Below are positions 36,664 to 45,615 of a stretch of DNA of 64,000 nt, piece after piece. The number at the start of each line of letters is the position of its first letter. Within the stretch, counting starts at the first letter, position 1. A model generated the notes under the pieces. That model saw only the letters and a program-made list of their open reading frames with translations. It was not told the origin of the DNA and searched no databases. Source of the stretch: Shinella sp. SUS2 (GTDB taxonomy: Bacteria > Pseudomonadota > Alphaproteobacteria > Rhizobiales > Rhizobiaceae). The stretch covers positions 96,659 through 160,658 of the forward strand of contig NZ_KQ410740.1 of NCBI RefSeq assembly GCF_001262505.1, read 5' to 3'. Position numbers and translations under genes: made by a program.

Positions 36664-37434
36664 CTATCGGTTTTTCCAATGAGCTGCACGGGCTTCCCAG
36701 CGCTGGATGATCCCGTGTTCGACGACCAGCATGACGGCGACGAATGCGAGGGAATAGACCAGCACATGGGTGGTCTCGAACTGCTGGAAATAGAGGTGGA
36801 TGCGAAAGCCTATGCCATTCGACCGGCCGAGGAATTCGACGACGAGAACGATCTTCCAGATCACGGCGATGCCGTTACGCGCGGCGACCGCGAGCCAGGG
36901 TGCAAGCTGCGGCAGCACAAGATGGCGAAGGCGCTCGTGACCGGACAGGCGGGCGACGGCGGCAAGGTCCTCCAGCGCCGGATCGAAGGCACGCACGCCC
37001 TGCCGCACGGTGATCATAACCATGGCCGTCTTGTTGAGGGTCACCGCGACGATGGCTGCCAGTTCGTTGAGCCCGATCCAGAGATAGCAAAGCACGATCA
37101 GCACGAGTGCCGGCAGGTTCATGAAGATCGTGACCCAGGGGTCGGCCCAGCGGTTGAGGGCCCGATAGCGTCCAAGAAGGAAGCCGAGCAGGCTGCCGGC
37201 CGCCATGGCGAGCGTAAAGGAAACGACAACGCGCAGCAGCGTTGCAAAAAGTTCGCGCGGCAGGCGCCCTGCGATGGTTTCCGACCAGAAGACCCGCGCC
37301 ACGTCGACAGGCCCCGGCAAGACCGTCGGGTCGGCCTTCAGGCCGGCAAGCGCCGCCCAGAACAGGCCAAAGAGGCCGAGGGATAGAAAGAAGACGCCAA
37401 CCGACGGGCGGTCTTCGGCATGGATCTGCGTCAT
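36664..37434 (-). CDS. nitrate/taurine/sulfonate-type ABC importer permease (SsuC-like)
   Basis: A 256-residue inner-membrane permease with about six helices and the loop EDLAAVARLSGHERLRHLVLPQLAP, the EAA motif of SsuC/TauC/NrtB-type proteins. The ATG at 37434 has gggag upstream; a longer frame to 37662 would overlap the divergent NosR-like gene. The cognate ATPase and receptor genes lie at 46957-48583, on the far side of the PQQ locus. The shared motif at 37484-37498 in its promoter links it to them. Confidence 0.88.
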   Translation of the reverse strand: MTQIHAEDRPSVGVFFLSLGLFGLFWAALAGLKADPTVLPGPVDVARVFWSETIAGRLPRELFATLLRVVVSFTLAMAAGSLLGFLLGRYRALNRWADPWVTIFMNLPALVLIVLCYLWIGLNELAAIVAVTLNKTAMVMITVRQGVRAFDPALEDLAAVARLSGHERLRHLVLPQLAPWLAVAARNGIAVIWKIVLVVEFLGRSNGIGFRIHLYFQQFETTHVLVYSLAFVAVMLVVEHGIIQRWEARAAHWKNR

Positions 37435-37483
37435 CGGAAATCTCCCACCCCGACTATAGCCGCCGAACCATGCCGCCGATCCG

Positions 37484-37498
37484 CGACCTTGGTCGTAT
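37484..37498. promoter_or_regulatory. PQQ-locus operator motif 1 (permease / NosR-like divergent promoter)
   Basis: CGACCTTGGTCGTAT: two perfect 5-base inverted arms, CGACC and GGTCG, around TT, then TAT. It ends 48 bp before the NosR-like ATG. Its dyad symmetry would also serve the permease gene on the other strand. One of six related sites in the alcohol-oxidation locus. Confidence 0.7.
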
Positions 37499-37546
37499 GG
37501 CGGCCTTCCGACAGGTGCATAGAAATCGGGACGGGAGGATCCGGCG

Positions 37547-39643
37547 ATGGAAAGAGGCTTGGCGCGATGCGGCCTGCTGCTGAGCATTTTTATCCTCGGC
37601 CTTCTTCTGTGTGGCCGGAACGCGCCGGCGGCCGTGCTCGACCACCAGGCGCTGGCCAGCATGATCGTGCCACCCTATGCGCTGGGAGAGCCGGTCAACG
37701 ACAAGGGCGTCTGGACGCTGCTCAACTCCGGTGGGGCGGAGGCCGGCTATGTCTTCGAGACGGGGCCGCTCGCACCGCTGCCCGGCTTTTCAGGCGCGCC
37801 GATCAACATGCTTGTGACAATCGACCGGGATGGCCGCTTTCTTGACATCAGGCTCCTTTCGCACAACGAGCCCATCTTCGTTTCCGGCCTGGGAGAGGCG
37901 CCCTTGCGCGCCTTTCTCGAACAGTATCGCGGGCATTCGATCCGCGAGCCGCTGGTCGTCGGCACACCCTATGGCGAGGCCGGCAATGGCTCCGATCTCG
38001 TCTATCTCGACGGCGTAACCAAGGCGACGGCGTCGGTGCGCATCGCCCATGAATCGATCCTCGCCGCAACGCTCGACGTGGTGCGCGAGAAGATGCAGGG
38101 CGTGGTGAGCGGCCCGCCGGTACACCCCGATCCGGCAGTCGATGAGGTGCTTGATTGGTCGATGCTGGTCGAGCGCGGCCTCGTCCGGAACCTCACGGTT
38201 ACCAACGCTGCGCTCGATGCGGCGTTCGGCAAGACGATCTGGGCGCATGACGACCCGGAGGCAGCAGCGGATCCAGAGGGGCTTTTCCTTGATCTCTGGG
38301 CGGTCGACATCGGTCCGCCGGCCATCGCGCGCGCTGTGCTGGACGATGAAAGCTTTGCCGACCTCCAGCGCCTTGCGCGCATCTCTCCCGATGACGAGCC
38401 CATCCTCCTCATCGAAGCTGGGCGCCATGGCCTCGTGTCGCCGGATTTCGTGCGCAACACGGCACCGGACCGCCTGGCGGCAGAGCAGGACGGCCTGCCC
38501 GTCGCGCTGCGCGATGCCGACCTTGCGGTAGAGACACGGACGGGCGTGCCGCTGGGCACGACGATGCTTCTGCGTATCGACCGTCGCCTTGGCTTCGACC
38601 CGACGCGGGACTGGACGCTCTCCGCACAGGCCGTGCGCATGCATGGCATGCTGAAGCCGGAGGTCGGCTCCGTCCATTTCCCGCTCGTCCTCAGGGCTGA
38701 CCCCGCCTTCTTCAGCCGTCCGGTGGTTGCGGCTGCGTTGGCGCCATGGCAGGCGGCACTGGCCGATCGGAAATGGGATCTCGCCGCGCTCGGCGTGCTT
38801 CTGACAGGGCTGCTGGCGGCGGTCGGCCCCGGCATGCATCGTCTCGCTCAACCCGCCACGCTGCGTCCGGCACGGCTCGCCCTCCTGGCGCTTGTCGTCG
38901 TGTTCGTCGGCTGGTGGGGGCAAGGCCAGCTTTCGATCGTCACGCCGCTCGCCGTGCTGCGGACGGCGGTCGATGGCGGCAGTCTCACCGTGTTGCTCTA
39001 CGATCCCTTCTCGCTGCTGATCTGGGGGGCTGCCATTCTTGGTTTCGTGCTGTGGGGGCGCGGCCTTTTCTGCGGCTGGCTCTGCCCCTTCGGTGCCATG
39101 CAGGAATTCGCCCACCATGTTGGCAGGCTGCTGCGGCTGCCGCAGTGGAACCCCTCCCCTGTCTGGGACAGCCGGTTGAAGGCCGGCGCGTGGCTTGCGC
39201 TTGCCGGCCTCCTCGCGGTCGCGGTGCTCGCGCCGGAAAAGGCTGAGACGGCAGCCGAGATCGAGCCCTTCAAGACGGCAATCACCACCTTGTTCCAACG
39301 TGAATGGTACTATGTCGCCTATGCCGGATTCTGGCTGCTGCTTGCCATGGTCACCTTCAAAGGCTTCTGCCGTTATGTCTGTCCGCTGGGGGCGCTCATG
39401 GCCATCGGTGGCCTGCTGCGGCTGCGCCGATGGATTCCCCGCCGTGCAGAATGCGGTTCGCCCTGCCAGCTTTGCCGAGTACGCTGCCCCTATGGCGCCA
39501 TCCGCAAGACAGGCGAGATCGCCTATTCGCAATGTTTCCAATGCCTCGACTGCGTCTCGATCCACGATGACGGCGCGCAATGCGTGCCGCTCGTGCTGGC
39601 CCGCCGGAAGAGTGCACCAAGCCAGCGGGTGGCACGGGCATGA
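37547..39643 (+). CDS. NosR/NirI-like FMN-binding, polyferredoxin membrane protein
   Basis: A 698-residue membrane electron-transfer protein. A signal/anchor segment (residues 10-30) is followed by a periplasmic FMN-binding domain with flavinylation motif DGVTKAT (D155-T161; Thr161 is the expected FMN acceptor). Several transmembrane helices cover about 410-600 and carry two CxxxCP motifs, FCGWLCPFGAMQE and FCRYVCPLGA. A C-terminal ferredoxin-like part has CGSPCQLCRVRCPYGAI and CFQCLDC. This is the NosR/NirI architecture, yet no nosZ or nirS is nearby. It is translationally coupled to apbE and shares the PQQ-locus operator, so it probably moves electrons between quinols and the periplasm for this pathway. 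Confidence 0.88.
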   Translation: MERGLARCGLLLSIFILGLLLCGRNAPAAVLDHQALASMIVPPYALGEPVNDKGVWTLLNSGGAEAGYVFETGPLAPLPGFSGAPINMLVTIDRDGRFLDIRLLSHNEPIFVSGLGEAPLRAFLEQYRGHSIREPLVVGTPYGEAGNGSDLVYLDGVTKATASVRIAHESILAATLDVVREKMQGVVSGPPVHPDPAVDEVLDWSMLVERGLVRNLTVTNAALDAAFGKTIWAHDDPEAAADPEGLFLDLWAVDIGPPAIARAVLDDESFADLQRLARISPDDEPILLIEAGRHGLVSPDFVRNTAPDRLAAEQDGLPVALRDADLAVETRTGVPLGTTMLLRIDRRLGFDPTRDWTLSAQAVRMHGMLKPEVGSVHFPLVLRADPAFFSRPVVAAALAPWQAALADRKWDLAALGVLLTGLLAAVGPGMHRLAQPATLRPARLALLALVVVFVGWWGQGQLSIVTPLAVLRTAVDGGSLTVLLYDPFSLLIWGAAILGFVLWGRGLFCGWLCPFGAMQEFAHHVGRLLRLPQWNPSPVWDSRLKAGAWLALAGLLAVAVLAPEKAETAAEIEPFKTAITTLFQREWYYVAYAGFWLLLAMVTFKGFCRYVCPLGALMAIGGLLRLRRWIPRRAECGSPCQLCRVRCPYGAIRKTGEIAYSQCFQCLDCVSIHDDGAQCVPLVLARRKSAPSQRVARA

Positions 39644-40518
39644 ACCGACGCCGCTTTCTTCTGATAACCGCCGCGGTGGCCGCCTTTCCCGGCGCCGCCC
39701 GCGCCGGGTTCACGCGCTGGCAGGCAGACATGCTCGGCGGCACGGTGCGCGTCGATCTGCGGGGCCCGCGTGATCTTGCGCAGGATGTCGCCACCCGGAT
39801 CGGCGCGGCAATCGCGGAGGTGGAGGCTGCAGCAAGCCTCTTCAACTCCGATTCCGCCCTCAGCCGCTTGAATGCCGCAGGACGGCTCGACGATCCGCCC
39901 CCTGTCCTTCTCGACCTGATGCGCCTTTCCGGGGAAATGCATGCGATGACGGACGGACGTTTCGATCCGACGATCCAGCCACTTTGGCGTGCTCTGGCGG
40001 AAGGGCGCGACCCCGCGCCCGCGCACGCCGCGATCGGCCTGGCACGGGTACAGGTCGGCCCGCCGATCCGGCTCGACAAGGGACAGGCATTGACCTTCAA
40101 CGGTATCGCGCAGGGCTATGCCGCCGACCGGGTGCGTGGACTGCTGCAGGAGGCAGGCTATCGCGATGCGCTCGTCGATATGGGGGAGTTCGCGGCACTC
40201 GGTGGGCCGTTCCACATTTCCATCGAAGATCCAGCCCTCGGCGAAATCGCCACCCGCCGCCTTTCGGGCAATGCCGTTGCCACGTCAAGCCCGACGGCGA
40301 TGCGGATCGGGGGCGGCTTTCATATCCTCGGCCCACGTGGTGAAACGCCGGGCTGGTCGACAGTTTCGGTGGAGGCAGAGAACGCCGCACTGGCCGATGG
40401 CTTCTCAACGGCCTTTTGCCTGACGCCCGGCGAGGCGATACGCGCCGCGCTCCACCGCTGCCCTGCGGTGACGCGGGTAACGGCAATGGATTTCGCCGGC
40501 GATGTTTCGACGTTCTGA
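39640..40518 (+). CDS. apbE: FAD:protein FMN transferase (ApbE)
   Basis: A 292-residue periplasmic flavin transferase. The N-terminus RRRFLLITAAVAAFPGAARA looks like a twin-arginine signal. The mature part has SLFNSDSALSRLN, GRFDPTIQPLW, FNGIAQGYAADRV and ADGFSTAFCL, all ApbE hallmarks. The ATG overlaps the NosR-like stop (ATGA), so the enzyme is made with its probable substrate and would attach FMN to Thr161 of that protein. It converges with the next gene, 3 bp apart. Confidence 0.93.
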   Translation: MNRRRFLLITAAVAAFPGAARAGFTRWQADMLGGTVRVDLRGPRDLAQDVATRIGAAIAEVEAAASLFNSDSALSRLNAAGRLDDPPPVLLDLMRLSGEMHAMTDGRFDPTIQPLWRALAEGRDPAPAHAAIGLARVQVGPPIRLDKGQALTFNGIAQGYAADRVRGLLQEAGYRDALVDMGEFAALGGPFHISIEDPALGEIATRRLSGNAVATSSPTAMRIGGGFHILGPRGETPGWSTVSVEAENAALADGFSTAFCLTPGEAIRAALHRCPAVTRVTAMDFAGDVSTF

Positions 40519-40521
40519 ACC

Positions 40522-41418
40522 TTAGCGCGTGGGCGGGGTGAAGGTCAGGCCGTGGGCCGCGAAGATACGCGCGATCTCACCGTCGGCGAGCGCCGCCGCG
40601 ATAGCTTCGTCGACGGCATAGGCGAGGTCCTTGTGCTGGAAGTTGATGCCGATGCCGACCGTCCAGCTTCCCCGGGCAAAGCCGACAAGCGGTGGGGCGT
40701 GCACCGTCAACCCGCTTTCCGGATGGCGCACGAGCCCGGCTTCCAGCTCCGCACGCGGACCCATCGCAGCCTTGGTTACGCCCTCCGCCAGCCCATCCAT
40801 TGCCGCAGCCACCGACCGGTACCGATGGATCTTGTCGACGGGGCCAATCAGGGAAGTGAGGTAGAAATCGGCGATGGAATCGTTCTCGACGGCAACCGGA
40901 TCGAAGCGGAAGAAGGGCGGCGTCGGCCCTTTCTCCGCATAGTCAGCCGCACGATAGGCGATCGCGATGCTTTCCGTGGCATATTGTCCGGTGAAGGTAA
41001 CCTGCTCGATACGGCAGACGAGGGCACTGTCATAGGGCACATGCAGCATCACGTCGCTGACGCGGCCGCCGACGGTCGCGCCCTTCCAGACATAGTTCAG
41101 GAGGTCCGCCTCCAGGTTTTCCCCGGCGGCAACGAGGCGGAATTTCGCCTCGACACCAAGGCCCTTGGCGATCAGCCGCCCGATCTCGACGTCGACACCG
41201 ACTGCTTTGCCCTTTTCCTCATAGGACCAAGGCGCATAGTCCGCATAGACGGCGAATTCTATCCAGCCTTCTTCAAGAATCCGGTCGAAATCGCGACCGA
41301 CATCCTGCGCGAAAGTGTTCTGCGGTTTGGGTTGAGGCTTGTAGTCCTCGCAACGCGCAAAAGCGCCGCCCGGGAGGGCGACGCCGAGGACAAGGGCCAG
41401 AAGAGCACGGCGGAGCAT
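40522..41418 (-). CDS. MxaJ/XoxJ-like quinoprotein-associated periplasmic binding protein
   Basis: A 298-residue exported protein with a signal peptide (LLALVLGVALPGGAFA) and an amino-acid-receptor-type fold: FAVYADYAPWSYEEKGKAVGVDVEIGRLIAKGLG, and DVMLHVPYDS. MxaJ and XoxJ proteins of this fold accompany PQQ methanol and alcohol dehydrogenases and may help activate them or bind the cofactor or metal. It lies 5 bp after the cytochrome c gene on the minus strand. I rate the XoxJ-like assignment as likely, based on context. Confidence 0.85.
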   Translation of the reverse strand: MLRRALLALVLGVALPGGAFARCEDYKPQPKPQNTFAQDVGRDFDRILEEGWIEFAVYADYAPWSYEEKGKAVGVDVEIGRLIAKGLGVEAKFRLVAAGENLEADLLNYVWKGATVGGRVSDVMLHVPYDSALVCRIEQVTFTGQYATESIAIAYRAADYAEKGPTPPFFRFDPVAVENDSIADFYLTSLIGPVDKIHRYRSVAAAMDGLAEGVTKAAMGPRAELEAGLVRHPESGLTVHAPPLVGFARGSWTVGIGINFQHKDLAYAVDEAIAAALADGEIARIFAAHGLTFTPPTR

Positions 41419-41423
41419 GCGCG

Positions 41424-42110
41424 TTACTGCGTGGCCGAAAGGCCGACCGTCAGCACTTCCGCCGCCTTCTTCCAGCTTTCCGGCGTTTCGGAGAGAATGC
41501 GTGCTGCCTCGTAGGTCACGCTGTCGGCCACGGGAGCGCCGGACGCGGTCTTTACTTCGGACGCGATCGTCTCCAGTTCCTTCCTGAGCGCTGCCGTATC
41601 AGCCACCTTGCCGCTGCCCAGTTCGTCGCGGATCTCATGCAGGCGCTGGGCATGGTTGTCGAGCGCCCCATCTTCTGGCCGGGTTTCCACATAGGTGCGG
41701 ATCGCCCAGGCTGCCTTCTGACCGAGAATGTCGCCGAAAGCCGGCATCTTCGTCGTGCCGTCCTGGGTGTAGCCGTGGCGGAAGCGTTCCATGAACCACT
41801 CGTCGCCGGCTTCCTCGGCCTCAAGGAAGCGCAAGTCCGGCGCAAGCCCGCCCGAAACCGCGCCGAGGCCATGACAGCGCGCGCAGTTCTGGTTGAAGCC
41901 CGAAGCGCCGATCTCCACCGCCTTCAGCCAGGCCTCGTGACCGATCGCCGCCTCGCGATAGGGATTCTCGGTCAGCCACTCCTCGCCCACGTCAGGCAGG
42001 GCATCCGTGTTGACCGGCTGCGGCGCCACGTCGCCATGGGCGATCACGATGCTCGTCGTCGCCAAGAGGATGAAAGCAGCGATCCCGCCGCGAATGATAT
42101 TGGCCGACAT
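41424..42110 (-). CDS. cytochrome c-550 PedF-like protein
   Basis: A 228-residue periplasmic c-type cytochrome. The signal peptide ends IVIA, before HGDVAPQPVNTDALP. A single haem site, NQNCARCHG, is followed by AVSGGLAPDLR and the probable Met axial ligand in TKMPAFGDI. The HGDVAPQ start and GASGFNQNCARCHG closely resemble PedF, the electron acceptor of PQQ ethanol dehydrogenases in Pseudomonas. A ggagga site precedes the ATG at 42110. It would accept electrons from the PQQ enzyme encoded at 48787-50553. Confidence 0.88.
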   Translation of the reverse strand: MSANIIRGGIAAFILLATTSIVIAHGDVAPQPVNTDALPDVGEEWLTENPYREAAIGHEAWLKAVEIGASGFNQNCARCHGLGAVSGGLAPDLRFLEAEEAGDEWFMERFRHGYTQDGTTKMPAFGDILGQKAAWAIRTYVETRPEDGALDNHAQRLHEIRDELGSGKVADTAALRKELETIASEVKTASGAPVADSVTYEAARILSETPESWKKAAEVLTVGLSATQ

Positions 42111-42170
42111 GCGGTCCTCCCTCGCATTTCCTACTGCCATTTTTCTACGGTAAGCCCCGGCCGCGGCGAT

Positions 42171-42185
42171 ATGCGACCTAGGTCG
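42171..42185 (-). promoter_or_regulatory. PQQ-locus operator motif 2 (cytochrome c promoter)
   Basis: CGACCTAGGTCG (42174-42185) is a perfect 12-base palindrome followed on the minus strand by CAT. It lies about 60 bp before the cytochrome gene. A second site in the same 150-bp divergent region faces the other way. Confidence 0.72.
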
Positions 42186-42197
42186 CCCCGCCCCATG

Positions 42198-42212
42198 GCA
42201 CCAAGGTCGTAT
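42198..42212 (+). promoter_or_regulatory. PQQ-locus operator motif 3 (PQQ-associated ABC operon promoter)
   Basis: GCACCAAGGTCGTAT on the plus strand, ending 48 bp before the ATG at 42261, the same distance as at the NosR-like gene. Confidence 0.72.
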
Positions 42213-42260
42213 TTCGGGGTTCATGCGCTGCCGCCATGCTCGCCTTCAGGAGGATGAGAC

Positions 42261-43448
42261 ATGCCGGTACGCTTCATGCTGCGCCGCGAGGGGCTTTGCC
42301 TTGCGGCCGCGTTCGTCTTTTGCGCTTCGTCGGCTGCAGCCACGATCGCCATACCGATGACCTATCTTCGGCAGGAGGTGGCGGCACCGCCGGTGCTCTC
42401 CAATCTCGACCCCATCCCAGAGGATCGTGGCATTGCGGGCGCGCAGGTTGCTCTGACCGATACGAAGACGACCGGCAGCTTCATGGGTCACGACTACAGC
42501 CTCTCCGTCATCTCTGTGGAGCCCGGCGGCGATTTTCTCGACGCGGCTCGCAAGGCACTTTCGGCCTCCAAAATCCTGTTCCTCGATGCCACGCCGGAAG
42601 GCATTCTTGCAGTCGCGGACTTGCCGGAGGCCCGGAACGCCCTTCTCTTCAACGTCGGCTCGGGCGAACGGCGACTGCGCGATGTCGAGTGCCGCCCCAA
42701 TCTGCTGCATACCATGACCGAAGATGCCATGCGTAGCGACGCCCTTATGCAGGTACTGAAAGCCCGCCGGTGGACACGGACGGTGATGATCGCCGGCCCG
42801 AAACCGGAGGATCGCGCCTTCGCCGAGACCCTGCGCGCCTCGGCGCAAAAATTCGGCGTCGAAATCCTCGCCTCGAAGGAGTGGTCCTTCGATACGGACC
42901 TGCGTCGCGCTGCCGGGCAGGAAATTCCGCTCTTCACCCAGGATTTTCCCGATCACGACGTGCTTTTGATCGCCGACGAGGCAGATGATTTTGCCCGCTA
43001 TGTCGCTGACAACACCTGGCTGCCCCGTCCCGTCGCAGGCTCGGACGGACTTCGCGGCGAAGGCTGGGCACCGGTGCTCGAGCAATGGGCGGCCGTGCAG
43101 TTGCAGAACCGGTTCGAGAAGGCTGCCGGGCGCGAGATGGGCTCCCGCGACTACGCGGCCTGGACGGCACTGCGCAGCATCGGCGAAGCGGTGACACGCA
43201 CCAACACCGCGGATCCCGCGGTGATCCGCGGCTTCATCCTCTCGGACAAATTCGCCCTCGACGGCTTCAAGGGCCGCAGCCTCAGTTATCGCGCCTGGAA
43301 CGGGCAACTCCGCCAACCCATGGCGGTCGTCAATGCCCGCGCCTTGGTCGAGTTGACACCGCTCGACGGCTATCTGCACCAGACCAACGAAATGGACACG
43401 CTGGGCCTCGACCGGCCCGAAAGCGCCTGCACTGCCTTTGGAGGATGA
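42261..43448 (+). CDS. PQQ-alcohol-dehydrogenase-system ABC transporter binding protein
   Basis: A 395-residue exported protein with a signal peptide (LAAAFVFCASSAAA). It resembles type 1 periplasmic binding proteins: MTYLRQEVAAPPVLSNLDPIPEDRGIAGAQ at the mature start and RTVMIAGPKPEDRAFAETLR in the middle (both part of a family always found beside PQQ alcohol dehydrogenases, as remembered from the ped-type clusters). It heads a plus-strand operon with the propeller, ATPase and permease genes. An aggagga site precedes the ATG. Confidence 0.85.
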   Translation: MPVRFMLRREGLCLAAAFVFCASSAAATIAIPMTYLRQEVAAPPVLSNLDPIPEDRGIAGAQVALTDTKTTGSFMGHDYSLSVISVEPGGDFLDAARKALSASKILFLDATPEGILAVADLPEARNALLFNVGSGERRLRDVECRPNLLHTMTEDAMRSDALMQVLKARRWTRTVMIAGPKPEDRAFAETLRASAQKFGVEILASKEWSFDTDLRRAAGQEIPLFTQDFPDHDVLLIADEADDFARYVADNTWLPRPVAGSDGLRGEGWAPVLEQWAAVQLQNRFEKAAGREMGSRDYAAWTALRSIGEAVTRTNTADPAVIRGFILSDKFALDGFKGRSLSYRAWNGQLRQPMAVVNARALVELTPLDGYLHQTNEMDTLGLDRPESACTAFGG

Positions 43449-43449
43449 A

Positions 43450-44415
43450 ATGAGATTTCCGGTCCTGTTGATCGCCCCGCTTCTGGTCGCTGCCCCGCTC
43501 CAGGCTCTGGCCGGCGAGATTTGGGTGACGAATGAGAAGGACGATACGATCTCCGTAATCGACACGGCGACCCTCGAGGTCGTGCGTACTATCAAGACCG
43601 GTGAGCGACCCCGCGGCATCACGTTCAATTCCGACCACAGCCGCGTCTACATTTGTGCGTCCGACAGCGACACGGTCCAGGTGATGGATCCGGCAACCGG
43701 CGAGATCCTGCATGACCTTCCCTCCGGGGAGGATCCCGAGCAATTCGTTCTCGCGCCGGACGACAGGCATCTGTGGATCGCCAATGAGGACGACGCGGTG
43801 ACGACCGTCGTCGATGTCGAGACGCGCAAGGTCGTGGGCCAGATCAATGTCGGCATCGAGCCCGAGGGCATGGCTGTCTCACCGGCCGGCAAGATCGTCA
43901 TCACCACCTCGGAAACGACGAATATGGCCCATTGGATCGACACGGAGAAGAAGGCGATCTTCGCCAACACACTGGTGGATTCCCGCCCGCGTCATGCCGA
44001 ATTCGCCAGGGAAGGGGCAGAACTGTGGGTCTCCTCGGAGATTGGCGGAACGATTACCGTTTTCGATGTCGCCACCCAGGCGGAAAAGGCGAAGATCCGC
44101 TTCGAGATCACGGGTGTCAACGCCGACCTCATCCAGCCCGTCGGCTTCGAGTTCACGCCCGATGGCAAGACGGCGTTCGTCGCGCTCGGACCGTCCAATC
44201 ACGTGGCGGTGATCGATGCCGATACGTTTGTGGTCCAGAAATACGTGCTTGTCGGCCGTCGTGTCTGGCACCTCGCGTTTTCGCCCGACCACACGCAGCT
44301 CTTCACCACCAACGGTGTTTCAGGGGACGTCACCGTGGTCGATGTCGCCACGCTGGAACCCGTGAAATCCATCAAGGTCGGCCGTTTCCCCTGGGGTGCG
44401 GCGACCCGTCCATGA
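43450..44415 (+). CDS. PQQ-catabolism-associated YVTN beta-propeller protein
   Basis: A 321-residue periplasmic propeller. After the signal peptide (PLLVAAPLQALA) come repeated blades with the pattern IWVTNEKDDTISVIDTATL, VYICASDSDTVQVMDPATG, LWIANEDDAVTTVVDV and LFTTNGVSGDVTVVDVATL. Such proteins lie next to PQQ-linked ABC exporters (PedB-type). Role unknown, possibly binding a cofactor or the dehydrogenase. It starts one base after the previous stop region, with ggagg upstream. Confidence 0.88.
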   Translation: MRFPVLLIAPLLVAAPLQALAGEIWVTNEKDDTISVIDTATLEVVRTIKTGERPRGITFNSDHSRVYICASDSDTVQVMDPATGEILHDLPSGEDPEQFVLAPDDRHLWIANEDDAVTTVVDVETRKVVGQINVGIEPEGMAVSPAGKIVITTSETTNMAHWIDTEKKAIFANTLVDSRPRHAEFAREGAELWVSSEIGGTITVFDVATQAEKAKIRFEITGVNADLIQPVGFEFTPDGKTAFVALGPSNHVAVIDADTFVVQKYVLVGRRVWHLAFSPDHTQLFTTNGVSGDVTVVDVATLEPVKSIKVGRFPWGAATRP

Positions 44416-44436
44416 CTTTTTGAGAGGGAGGATAAG

Positions 44437-44895
44437 ATGAAGAAAGCAATTCTGGCCGCAATCATACTCGCCGCCATACCCTTCGCCGCGCAGGCGGATG
44501 ATGAAGACGACGCCAAACCCGAGGCGGGCCTGGGGCTCGCCGGCCTCTTGTCGAAATCCAACCGCCAGAGCCTGCCAAACATCACGCTCTCGGCTGGACA
44601 GCCGGTTTCCAAGGTGCCGCTGACGCTGAAGTCGGGGAAGTACTACACAGTGAAGATCGAAGCGGATGGCAGCCAGGAGCTGGCGCTGGAAGGAGCCGGG
44701 TTCTTCAGGGCTGTGTGGATCAACGAGATCGTCATTGAGGGTATCGAGATCCGTCCCCTCGGCATCGATTCCATCGAATTCGACGAGGCGGGCGAGGCGG
44801 AAATCAGCTTCGTTGCGATCAAGCCGGGCAGCTACCACCTGAAGGTTCCCGGTAGCACAGGCGACAGCCAACAGGTCGCAATCACCATAGAGTAG
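44437..44895 (+). CDS. small exported protein of the PQQ operon
   Basis: A 152-residue protein with a clear signal peptide (MKKAILAAIILAAIPFAAQA). The mature part is acidic at first, then beta-rich (LTLKSGKYYTVKIEADG, AEISFVAIKPGSYHLKVPG), reminiscent of a cupredoxin-like sandwich but without His/Cys/Met copper ligands. I do not recognise a named family. It lies between the propeller and the ATPase in one operon, so a role in the same periplasmic system is inferred. Confidence 0.75.
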   Translation: MKKAILAAIILAAIPFAAQADDEDDAKPEAGLGLAGLLSKSNRQSLPNITLSAGQPVSKVPLTLKSGKYYTVKIEADGSQELALEGAGFFRAVWINEIVIEGIEIRPLGIDSIEFDEAGEAEISFVAIKPGSYHLKVPGSTGDSQQVAITIE

Positions 44896-44901
44896 TCGAC
44901 C

Positions 44902-45615
44902 ATGGGCGGTTTGACGGTGGAGGGCATCAGTCATGATTGGGGCGCGCGCCGCGCGCTCGATGACGTGTCGTTTTCCGTCGAATCCGGCCGCTTTTGCGCC
45001 CTGCTCGGGCCGAACGGTGCCGGGAAGTCGACACTGTTCGGAATGCTCACGCGGCTTTTCACGCCACGTGCCGGCCGGATCGTGATGGCGGGCTTTGACA
45101 TGGCGCGCGCGCCACGCGCCGCCCTCGCCCGCATGGGCGCCGTCTTCCAGGCCTCCACGCTCGATCCGGATCTCACCGTCCGGCACAACCTCCTCTACTT
45201 CGCCGCGCTGCATGGCCTTTCGGGGCGCGAGGCGGAGGTGCGCACGATTGCAGCACTTGAGCGGCTCGGCATGGCAGAGCGTGCAGGGGAGAAAGTCGCA
45301 AAACTCAACGGCGGCCACCGCAGGCGGATGGAAATCGCCCGCGCCCTCCTGCATAGGCCGCAGGTGCTGCTGCTGGATGAGCCGACGGTCGGCCTCGACG
45401 CGGCCGCACGCGCTGCCATCACCGCCCACGTGCACGACCTCTCGACGGACGGGCTGACCGTGCTTTGGGCGACCCACCTGGTGGACGAGGTGCGCAAGAC
45501 CGATCGGCTTGTCATCCTCCATCGTGGCAGCGTGCTTGCCGACGGCGAGGCTGGAGAAATCGGCGGTGCGGATCTCACGGCCCGCTTCCTTGCACTGACG
45601 GGAGAACGGGCATGA
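44902..45615 (+). CDS. PQQ-associated ABC exporter ATP-binding protein
   Basis: A 237-residue ATPase with Walker A GPNGAGKST and Walker B VLLLDEPTVGLD. The signature segment reads LNGGHRRRMEIARALL instead of LSGGQ, a substitution that appears usual in this PQQ-linked subfamily. It is coupled by ATGA to the following permease. The pair resembles drug/nodulation-factor-type exporters (NodIJ-like) and matches the PedA/PedC set of ethanol-oxidising pseudomonads. Confidence 0.88.
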   Translation: MGGLTVEGISHDWGARRALDDVSFSVESGRFCALLGPNGAGKSTLFGMLTRLFTPRAGRIVMAGFDMARAPRAALARMGAVFQASTLDPDLTVRHNLLYFAALHGLSGREAEVRTIAALERLGMAERAGEKVAKLNGGHRRRMEIARALLHRPQVLLLDEPTVGLDAAARAAITAHVHDLSTDGLTVLWATHLVDEVRKTDRLVILHRGSVLADGEAGEIGGADLTARFLALTGERA

